A stretch of 15,815 bases of DNA, from NCBI GenBank assembly GCA_050747865.1, contig JBOGJI010000098.1, positions 1-15,815 of the forward strand, given 5' to 3'. Position numbers and translations under genes: made by a program. Below, piece by piece: positions 1-5,448 of this stretch. This DNA comes from JBOGJI01 sp050747865. GTDB lineage: Bacteria > Acidobacteriota > Thermoanaerobaculia > Multivoradales > JAHEKO01. A model generated the notes under the pieces. It was not told the origin of the DNA. It saw nothing but the letters and a program-made list of their open reading frames with translations, and did not search any database. Position 1 is the first letter of the stretch. Each line of letters starts with the position of its first letter.

Positions 1-2
1 GC

Positions 3-365
3 GCCGAGCCCGCCGCCGGCGAGCCGCCCCCGGCCGGCGCGGAGCCCGGGGCCGTCTACACGGCTGTCGTGCGCCTCGCCGAAGGTGCCGCTCCACCGCC
101 GTCAGATGTCCTGTTCATCAGCCTCCATGACGCCGCGAGTGGCCCGCCCGCTGCGGTCCGCCGTGTCGCCGGGCCCACCTTTCCCCTGGAGGTGACCTTG
201 AGCGCCCGCGACAGCATGCTGGGCCGCCCCCTCCCGAAGTCCGGCAGGCTCGCCGTCCGCCTCGACAGCGACGGCAACGCCTCGACCCGCGAGCCCCAAG
301 ACCTGGCGGCGGAGATCGATGCCCGTCAAGGCGCCACCGTCGAGCTGACCCTCGGCCCGCGCTGA
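3..365 (+). CDS. CcmI/CycH-like cytochrome c biogenesis protein, C-terminal part (5' end outside window)
   Basis: The frame is open from base 3, the first complete codon, to the TGA at 363-365, with no convincing start inside the window, so this is the C-terminal ~120 residues of a longer protein. A low-complexity Pro/Ala/Gly/Glu stretch leads into a compact domain beginning AVYTAVVRLAEG. It continues with VLFISLHDAASGPP, AVRRV, FPLEVTLSARDSMLG, GRLAVRLDSDGNA and a short hydrophobic tail. That order matches the periplasmic C-terminal domain of CcmI/CycH (or the C-terminal part of E. coli CcmH): 'LFVFAR...GPP', 'AVKR', 'PLTVTLDDSM', 'ARIS.SGNA'. In that family, an N-terminal membrane and TPR region presents apocytochrome c to the haem ligation machinery. 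Neither the TPR part nor other ccm genes can be seen here, so the assignment rests only on the tail domain. The next gene starts about 200 bases downstream. Confidence 0.72.
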   Translation, partial: AEPAAGEPPPAGAEPGAVYTAVVRLAEGAAPPPSDVLFISLHDAASGPPAAVRRVAGPTFPLEVTLSARDSMLGRPLPKSGRLAVRLDSDGNASTREPQDLAAEIDARQGATVELTLGPR

Positions 366-490
366 CCCGGTCGCGCCGAGCGCGGTCCCGCACTTCGTAT
401 CTTCGATGAGGTTCCGCGCGCGGAGGTTCGTAGAACGTACGGGCTCCGGCGCTCACGGGCCGCCCGGCATGTCGCGGCATCAGAGTAAGT

Positions 491-505
491 AATTGCATTG
501 CAATT
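491..505. promoter_or_regulatory. Perfect 15-bp dyad, candidate operator
   Basis: Arms AATTGCA and TGCAATT sit perfectly around a central T at 498. The site is an AT-rich island in GC-rich DNA, inside the roughly 200-base gap between the CcmI-like gene and the barrel gene, about 60 bases upstream of the ATG at 568. A symmetric site in this position suits a dimeric repressor or activator. The cognate regulator is unknown, and no strong -35/-10 pair was seen beside it. Confidence 0.4.
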
Positions 506-567
506 GGATAGGCGGCGTCGTGAAGGAGGCCTGCGCGGGCACCGCCCTTGCTGTTTCGCCGCTGGAC

Positions 568-687
568 ATGGCTACCGCAAACAGACCGTCGCGAGCGCGA
601 CACAGCCTGCGTCGGATCGCCCTGCCCGGAGCGCTGTTGGTCGGCGGGCTGCTGGGCAGCCCCACGCACGTCTGGGCCCAGGGCTGA
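568..687 (+). other. Signal-peptide reading frame ending at an in-frame TGA, directly ahead of the barrel gene
   Basis: From the ATG at 568 the frame encodes 39 residues with a classic Sec signal peptide: a basic n-region (RPSRARHSLRR), a hydrophobic core (IALPGALLVGGLLG) and a c-region ending HVWAQG, with likely cleavage after VWA. It then stops at TGA 685-687. The next codons in the same frame lead straight into the barrel protein (712-1689), which otherwise lacks a signal peptide. The simplest reading is that 568-1689 was one gene and that 685-687 is a nonsense change or a base-call error. A GTG at 520 in the same frame is an alternative start. The AAGGAGG at 523-529 is too far upstream of 568 to decide the start. 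Ribosome binding at 568 looks weak. Confidence 0.6.
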
Positions 688-711
688 GTCGCCGCGCGAG
701 TCGACGCGCCC

Positions 712-1689
712 GTGCTCGGCGCGTTTCAAGCGGAGTTTCCCGAGGAGCCGCAGCGCTGGCAGGTCTCGTTCGCCTGGCGCTACCAGAAGTCCGACCGCCA
801 CTTCCGCGGCACCCACGAGGAGGCGAACCGGCAGGCGGAGGGCAGCGAGGTGATCAACCGCATCCACCTCGCCGATGTCAGCCTGCGCTACAACTTCAAT
901 CCGCGGAACAGCCTGACGCTGAGCGTCCCCTACCTGATGGCGGAGCGCTCGTCGCCGATTCGCGACACCGACCGGGTGGTCGTGGACCGCAGCGTGACGC
1001 ACGCCCGGGGCCTGAGCGACATCTCCCTGGTTGGCCGCCGGCTCCTCTGGGACCCGACCACCCGGCCGCGCGGCAACATCTCGGTCGGCCTGGGCGTCAA
1101 GCTGCCCACCGGGCAGAACAACGTCCACGACACCCGGGTCAGCCTCGTGGACGGCGAACGGGTGAGCACGGTGCAGACCGTCGACCAGTCCATCCAGCCG
1201 GGGGACGGCGGCTTCGGCGTCGTCGTCGATTTCAACGGCTACCGACAGCTCGGGTCGTCGGCGCAGCTCGCTCTCTACGGCTCCGCGACCTACCTGTTCA
1301 ATCCGGAGGGAAAGAGCGGCGTCCAGACCTACCGCGGCCGCGAGAGCGAGGCCATCATGTCGATTGCCGACCAATACCTGGCGCGGGTCGGGCTGCTGGC
1401 GGGCCCGAGAAGCTGGAAGGGGGTCAGCGTCGGCTTGGGCGGCCGCGTCGAGGGGGTCCCGGTTCACGATCTGATCGGCGGGAGCGACGGCTTCCGCCGG
1501 CCCGGCTACGCCGTCTCCGCGGAGCCTTCGCTCAGCTGGACTCGCGGCAGCCGCTATTTCACGCTGTCGATCCCGATCGCCATCCAGCGCAACCGCCAGC
1601 GCAGCGTGCCCGACCTGCGCGACGGCTCCCACGGCGACGCCGCCTTCGCCGACTGGCTGGTGCTCGCCGGCTACGGCGTCCGCTTCTGA
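712..1689 (+). CDS. Outer-membrane beta-barrel protein (MetA-pathway/transporter-like), separated from its signal peptide by a stop codon
   Basis: The 325 residues are rich in alternating polar/hydrophobic strands: LADVSLRYNFNPRNSLTLSVPYL, GLSDISLVGRRLLWD, NISVGLGVKLPTG, ALYGSATYLF and YFTLSIPIAIQ. The protein ends in GYGVRF, a terminal aromatic typical of a BAM beta-signal. The pattern 'GLSDISL...GLGVKLPTG' resembles outer-membrane proteins of the 'MetA-pathway of phenol degradation' family, whose substrates are mostly unknown. I expect an outer-membrane channel or structural barrel, but cannot name a substrate. The GTG at 712 has no Shine-Dalgarno sequence. The frame is open upstream only to the TGA at 685-687, beyond which the same frame encodes a signal peptide. 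As written, the product would lack an export signal, so this is either a pseudogene, a sequence error or a readthrough case. Base and codon use show no decay downstream of the stop. Confidence 0.75.
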   Translation: MLGAFQAEFPEEPQRWQVSFAWRYQKSDRHFRGTHEEANRQAEGSEVINRIHLADVSLRYNFNPRNSLTLSVPYLMAERSSPIRDTDRVVVDRSVTHARGLSDISLVGRRLLWDPTTRPRGNISVGLGVKLPTGQNNVHDTRVSLVDGERVSTVQTVDQSIQPGDGGFGVVVDFNGYRQLGSSAQLALYGSATYLFNPEGKSGVQTYRGRESEAIMSIADQYLARVGLLAGPRSWKGVSVGLGGRVEGVPVHDLIGGSDGFRRPGYAVSAEPSLSWTRGSRYFTLSIPIAIQRNRQRSVPDLRDGSHGDAAFADWLVLAGYGVRF

Positions 1690-1769
1690 GCGGACCTGCC
1701 CAGATGGGCCGAGGGCCCGCGGACGCGGGTGAGGTGCGCCGACCCGGCGCTTCGCGATATAACCGGGCG

Positions 1770-3275
1770 ATGTTGCGTCTGGGGATCGCGGACCTGGGGT
1801 CGAACACGGCCCGGCTGGTGGTCTTCGTCTACGAGCCGGGGCGCTGGTACCGGATGGTGGACGGGATCCGGGAGATCGTGCGCCTGGGGGAGGGGCTCGG
1901 CGCCGGCGAGAGCCTCGTCGCTGCGGCCATCGATCGCGCGGCGGCGGCGCTCGAGCTGTTCACCGACTACGCCGAGGCCACGCGGCTCGACCGCGTCGAG
2001 GTGCTGGGCACCAGCGCCATGCGCGACGCCGAGAACCGCAAGGAGCTGACCCGGCGGCTGCGCGGGCTGCCGCTCACCGTCTCCGTGCTGTCGGGGCAGG
2101 AGGAGGCGGAGATGGCGGTCTGCGCGGTGGCCAACGGCTTCCGCGAAGAGGACGCCTGGGTGGTCGACCTGGGCGGCGGCAGCGTGCAGGTCGCCGAGAT
2201 GCGGCGGCGGGAGTTCGTCGGCGGCAAGGCCTATCCCTTCGGAGCCGTGCGCACCACCGAGCGATTCCTGCGCTCCGATCCTCCAACGTCGTCGCAGGTC
2301 GCGGCGCTCGAGGCCGCCCTCGAGGAGCAGATGGGCGGCGTCGTCCGGCGCATGGAGCGGCAGGAGAGGCCGATCATCGCGGTCGGCGGCACCATCCGGA
2401 ATCTGGCGCGCATGGCTCAGAATCGCGGCAACTATCCGCTGCCGCTGCTGCACGGGTACTGGCTGCGCCGCGACGACCTCGAGGAGATCGCGGAGCAGCT
2501 CCTGAGCCTGCGACGGGCACGCCGCGTCCGCCTGAGCGGGCTCAACACCGACCGCGCCGACATCATCACCGCCGGCGCCGTGGTCTTCCGCTGGCTGTTG
2601 CGGGAGAGCGGGCACGACCGGATCCTGATCTCCGGTCACGGCGTGCGGGAGGGGGCGTTCTACCGGCACTTCCTGGAGCCCCCTCACCGGGTCGAGGACG
2701 TCGGGCGTTTCAGCGTGCAGAACCTGCTCGAGTGGGGCCCGCACCCTCCGGCGCATGCCGACCATCTGCGCTGGCTGGCGGCGCGGCTGTTCGACGAGCT
2801 GGCACCGCTTCACAGCCTGGGCGCCGACGAGGCCCGGCTGCTCGAGGTCGCGGCGACGCTGCACGGCATCGGGTCGGCCGTCGACTACTACCGACGCGAC
2901 CGACATGGCGCCTACGTGCTCACGTCGGTCCCTCTGAGCGGCTTCACCCATCGCGAGCAGGCCCTGATCTCCCTGCTGGTGCGCTACCAGCGCCGCGGCA
3001 AGCCGTCGCTGGGCGCCTTCAAGGCGCTGGCCGAGGCGGGGGATCGGGCGCGACTGCGACAGCTCACGGCCTGCCTCCGGCTGGCCGATGCGCTGGAGCG
3101 CTCGCGGGCCGGACGGGTGCGGGACGTGCACGCGCGGATCGGGGACGGTCGGGTCACGCTCACTCTCGACGCCGCCGAGACGCCCACCGTCGAGCTGTGG
3201 GAGGCGCGCAACCACGCCGGCCTGTTCGCCGACGCCTTCGGGAGCACCTTAGAGCTCGCCACCGAGACAGGGTAG
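1770..3275 (+). CDS. ppx: Exopolyphosphatase / pppGpp phosphohydrolase family protein (Ppx/GppA) with C-terminal HD-like domain
   Basis: The protein has 501 residues, close to the usual ~500 for the long Ppx/GppA form. The ASKHA fold is clear: phosphate-1 loop DLGSNTARLVV from residue 8, GTSAMRDAENR near 73, acidic stretch SGQEEAEMA, phosphate-2 loop DLGGGSVQV from D133, AVGGTIRNLARM from A204, and ISGHGVREG. Family members release phosphate from the ends of inorganic polyphosphate, and some also convert pppGpp to ppGpp. From about residue 320 there is an all-helical HD-type domain (HADHLRWLAARLF, GFTHREQALISLLVRYQRRG). Its motif reads LHGIG (H365-G366) rather than LHDIG. The E. coli enzymes also deviate there, so it may serve mainly for dimerisation or polyphosphate binding. 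The start is the ATG at 1770, immediately before the conserved N-terminus; the open frame upstream is out-of-frame reading of the barrel gene. Ppx and GppA activities cannot be distinguished from sequence. Confidence 0.93.
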   Translation: MLRLGIADLGSNTARLVVFVYEPGRWYRMVDGIREIVRLGEGLGAGESLVAAAIDRAAAALELFTDYAEATRLDRVEVLGTSAMRDAENRKELTRRLRGLPLTVSVLSGQEEAEMAVCAVANGFREEDAWVVDLGGGSVQVAEMRRREFVGGKAYPFGAVRTTERFLRSDPPTSSQVAALEAALEEQMGGVVRRMERQERPIIAVGGTIRNLARMAQNRGNYPLPLLHGYWLRRDDLEEIAEQLLSLRRARRVRLSGLNTDRADIITAGAVVFRWLLRESGHDRILISGHGVREGAFYRHFLEPPHRVEDVGRFSVQNLLEWGPHPPAHADHLRWLAARLFDELAPLHSLGADEARLLEVAATLHGIGSAVDYYRRDRHGAYVLTSVPLSGFTHREQALISLLVRYQRRGKPSLGAFKALAEAGDRARLRQLTACLRLADALERSRAGRVRDVHARIGDGRVTLTLDAAETPTVELWEARNHAGLFADAFGSTLELATETG

Positions 3276-3375
3276 CGGCCGAGCTCGTCTCGGCGGGGGT
3301 AGAGAGGGTGGCATCCGCCTCACGGCCGAGGCGAGCTCGGCCGCTACGTAGGGCGGATGCGGCGTCAGACGCCGC
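3273..3375. repeat. Compound inverted repeat between convergent ppx and sixA-like genes (possible bidirectional terminator or REP-like element)
   Basis: A 21-base arm at 3273-3293 (beginning at the ppx stop codon) pairs with 3326-3346 at 20 of 21 positions. A second pair, 3311-3319 with 3352-3360 (GCATCCGCC / GGCGGATGC), is interleaved with the first, so the two stems would form a pseudoknot-like or alternative arrangement. A third perfect dyad, GCGGCGTC-A-GACGCCGC, occupies 3359-3375 over the stop codon of the minus-strand gene. There is no T-tract, so a standard intrinsic terminator is not obvious. Position between converging genes suggests transcript-end stabilisation or termination; the size and mosaic design also fit a mobile palindromic repeat. 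Confidence 0.6.
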
Positions 3376-3865
3376 GGAGGAGCTTGGGCGTGATCAGCCA
3401 GGCGAGCTCGCCGGAGCCCTCGGTAACGGAGCGCCAGTCGGATACCTCGAAGCGGATGCAGGCGACGGCGGCCGTGGGCAAACGGATCGCGCCGCCGCCG
3501 ATGAGCCGCGCGGCGGCGATCGACCACAGCGGCTGATGGCCGACGAGCAGAAGTCTCGTCGCCGCGGGGTCGGCGTGGTGGACGACCGAAAGCAGCGCCA
3601 TGAAGTCGGCCTCGTAGAGCTCGCCGGTGGCGTGCACTGGGCAGGACCAGCCGCCGGCCTCCGCCGCCAGCTCGGCTGTGCGCGTCGCGCGTATGGCGGT
3701 GGAATGGATGGCGAGATCCGGAGCCTGTCCGGCCGCGGTGAGGAAACGGCCGATCAGCCTGGCGTCGCGCACCCCGCGCCGGGCGAGCGGCCGGTCGTGG
3801 TCGTGATCATAGGCCGCGTCCCAGTCGGACTTGGCGTGGCGCAGGAGCAGCAGCCGGCAGCCCAT
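3365..3865 (-). CDS. sixA: SixA-like phosphohistidine phosphatase (histidine phosphatase superfamily)
   Basis: The 166-residue protein has the short SixA layout: beta-strand plus catalytic RHAKSDW (R9, H10), DRPLARRGVRDARLIGRFL, the substrate-loop segment HSTAIRATRTAE (R59), the acidic residue in ELYEAD, and the second catalytic histidine in LLLVGHQPLW (H110). The family uses the first histidine as a phospho-acceptor. SixA proper removes phosphate from phosphohistidine in HPt domains or in the nitrogen-related phosphotransferase system. The start is the ATG at 3865 directly before the RHG-type motif; an upstream extension reads a palindromic repeat and is unlikely to be coding. The gene converges on the Ppx/GppA gene and diverges from the glycosyltransferase at 3991. 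The real substrate could also be a small phosphoester, since this superfamily is broad. Confidence 0.85.
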   Translation of the reverse strand: MGCRLLLLRHAKSDWDAAYDHDHDRPLARRGVRDARLIGRFLTAAGQAPDLAIHSTAIRATRTAELAAEAGGWSCPVHATGELYEADFMALLSVVHHADPAATRLLLVGHQPLWSIAAARLIGGGAIRLPTAAVACIRFEVSDWRSVTEGSGELAWLITPKLLRGV

Positions 3866-3877
3866 GCCAGGAATTCT

Positions 3878-3907
3878 AGGGGAACACAGAACATTTCTGT
3901 GTCCCCT
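3878..3907. repeat. Palindromic hairpin in the divergent sixA-like / glycosyltransferase intergenic region
   Basis: ACACAGAA (3884-3891) pairs perfectly with TTCTGTGT (3895-3902) across a CAT loop. The stem continues as AGGGG with CCCCT, with one bulged A at 3883. Stem bases are absent from both flanking genes. It lies 13 bases upstream of the sixA-like start and about 85 bases before the glycosyltransferase, so it could be an operator. The GGGGACACAGAA-type palindrome also resembles interspersed REP-like sequences. There is no T-tract, so it is not read as a terminator. Confidence 0.5.
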
Positions 3908-3990
3908 GGCTGGTGACCGGGAACCCTGGCGACTGGCCACCCAACGGTTTGCGCCGCCTACAGGGTCGCGTTTCCCTATAGGCTCCGTTC

Positions 3991-4995
3991 ATGCGGATCG
4001 CCGTTGTCTCCGATGCCTGGAAGCCTCAGGTCAACGGCGTGGTGCGGACCTGGGAGAACGTGCGGAGCGCGCTCGAGACGGCGGGCCACGACCTCCTGTT
4101 CCTGCACCCGGGACGATTCCGCGCCATCCCCTGCCCCCGCTATCCGTCGATCGAGCTGGCGGTGTTGCCTTACCGCCGGCTCGCCCGCGAGCTGGCGGCT
4201 TTCGCTCCGCAGGCTGTGCACATCGCCACCGAGGGGCCGCTGGGGCTGGCCGCGCGGCGCTGGTGCCGCCGGCGCGGTCTGCCGTTCACGACCTCCTTCC
4301 ATACGCAGTTTGCCGAATATCTGCGGGTCTATTTCGGCTTCCCCGAAGCGCTCGGCTATGCCTTCCTGCACTGGTTCCACTCGGCGGCGGCGCGCACCCT
4401 GGTGCCCACGGCCTCGGTCAGCGAACGGTTGGGGGAGCGGGGTTTCCGCAATCTGGTGGTCTGGGGCCGCGGCGTCGACACGCGCCTGTTCCGCCCCGAC
4501 GCCGACGGTCACATCGACCTGCCGCGACCGATCTGCCTCAACGTCGGCCGTGTGGCGCCGGAGAAGAACCTCGCCGCGTTCGCGTCTCTGGATCTGCCCG
4601 GCACCAAGGTCATCGTCGGCGAGGGCCCGGCGTCGCGCCGGCTGCGCGCCGCGTTTCCCGACGTCGTCTTGACCGGCTACCTGCCGGACGAGCGGCTGGC
4701 CGGCTGGTACGCCGCGGCCGACGTCTTCGTCTTCCCCTCCCGTACCGACACCTTCGGCAACGTCATGCTGGAGTCGCTGGCCAGCGGCACCCCGGTCGCC
4801 GCCTACCCGGTCACCGGGCCGCGCGACGTGCTGCGGCCCGGCGAGACCGGCGTGCTGGACGACGACCTCGGGCGTGCCGCGCTCGCGGCCCGCCACCTCG
4901 ACCGCTCGACCTGCCGCCGCTTCGCCGAGTCCCTCCCGTGGACCGCCATCGCCGACGATCTCGTGGCCCAGCTCGAGCCGGCATACGCTTCCTGA
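3991..4995 (+). CDS. Family-4 glycosyltransferase (SQD2 / MgtA-like, GT-B fold)
   Basis: At 334 residues the protein is shorter than typical GT4 enzymes (~370-390). The N-terminal Rossmann domain opens MRIAVVSDAWKPQVNGVVRT (acceptor-side VNGV loop at 14-17) and has HIATEGPLGLAARR and TTSFHTQFAEYL. The hinge follows at WGRGVDTRLFRPD (158-170). The nucleotide-sugar domain has NVGRVAPEKNL (184-194) and the donor-binding FVFPSRTDTFGNVMLESLASG around 246-266. The TDTFGN signature is shared by sulfoquinovosyl-diacylglycerol synthase SQD2, MgtA/PimB-type mannosyltransferases and related glycolipid enzymes, so transfer of a hexose to a lipid at the cytoplasmic face of the membrane is likely. Sugar and acceptor are not determined. 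No clear ribosome site precedes the ATG. The gene converges on the ParA-like gene, with six bases between stops. The second domain of the fusion protein at 9104-11557 is a relative. Confidence 0.9.
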   Translation: MRIAVVSDAWKPQVNGVVRTWENVRSALETAGHDLLFLHPGRFRAIPCPRYPSIELAVLPYRRLARELAAFAPQAVHIATEGPLGLAARRWCRRRGLPFTTSFHTQFAEYLRVYFGFPEALGYAFLHWFHSAAARTLVPTASVSERLGERGFRNLVVWGRGVDTRLFRPDADGHIDLPRPICLNVGRVAPEKNLAAFASLDLPGTKVIVGEGPASRRLRAAFPDVVLTGYLPDERLAGWYAAADVFVFPSRTDTFGNVMLESLASGTPVAAYPVTGPRDVLRPGETGVLDDDLGRAALAARHLDRSTCRRFAESLPWTAIADDLVAQLEPAYAS

Positions 4996-5001
4996 AGGCC
5001 G

Positions 5002-5448
5002 CTACAAGCGACCGACGGTCTCGGACCACAGCGCCTCGTAGGCGCGGCTTGCGGGACTGCTCGGCGCCAGGACCGGCAGGGGGGCGCGGGCTTCGCTCAT
5101 GCGCTCGACCAGGGCCGCCAGCAGCCGCGCCACACGGCGGCTCGGCTTCTTCTCGGCGTCGAGCGCGATGTCCAGCTTGCGGTAGGAGAAGTCGGCCGGC
5201 AGCAGGTCCAGCCCCTCGAAGTCGGTGCCCTTGATCAGCTGGTCGAGGACCAGCTTGCCGCGGATGAGCTCTCTGCCGCTGCCGGCGATCCGTGGACGGA
5301 TGCGGAAGCAGTAGGACGCGGCGCCCTGCGGGTCGAGATCCCACAGCAGCGTGCGCCGACGGTCCCGCGCCGCCAGGTAGGAGAGGTTGACCGCGGTCGA
5401 CGTCTTGCCGACGCCGCCCTTCAGGTTGTAGGTCGCGACGACCCTCAC
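5002..5448 (-). CDS. ParA/MinD-like P-loop ATPase, apparently missing its central part
   Basis: The 148 residues open with the deviant Walker A box KGGVGKT (10-16; signature lysine K10), then TAVNLSYLAA and the switch motif DLDPQGAAS (37-45). These are diagnostic of ParA ATPases, which dimerise on ATP and position DNA or large cargo. Family members have about 200-260 residues with a Walker B strand ending DCPP after the position reached here. None is present: after SRRVARLLAALVERMSEA the chain goes straight to RAPLPVLAPSSPASRAYEAL and stops. That ending resembles the extreme C-terminus of full-length ParA-like proteins ('VERMG..RAPV..FAP.S.AA.AY.ALW'), so I infer an in-frame internal deletion of roughly 100 residues, or an assembly collapse. 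The GTG start at 5448 overlaps the TGA of the upstream CYTH/CHAD gene by 4 nt, which implies translational coupling. ATP binding may persist, but hydrolysis is doubtful. Confidence 0.82.
   Translation of the reverse strand: MRVVATYNLKGGVGKTSTAVNLSYLAARDRRRTLLWDLDPQGAASYCFRIRPRIAGSGRELIRGKLVLDQLIKGTDFEGLDLLPADFSYRKLDIALDAEKKPSRRVARLLAALVERMSEARAPLPVLAPSSPASRAYEALWSETVGRL

Noticed and set aside
685..687. TGA as a selenocysteine codon
   Set aside because: The position is at a signal-peptide junction of a barrel protein, no redox motif surrounds it, and no convincing SECIS-like hairpin was seen immediately downstream.
118..1632. Long minus-strand open frame across the barrel gene
   Set aside because: It is low-complexity Ala/Arg/Asp sequence typical of antisense reading in GC-rich DNA, whereas the plus strand shows coherent barrel strands and a signal peptide.
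498..1769. Upstream extension of the Ppx/GppA reading frame
   Set aside because: It overlaps the barrel gene in another frame and reads as Arg/Pro/Ala-rich noise. The conserved N-terminus starts at the ATG at 1770.
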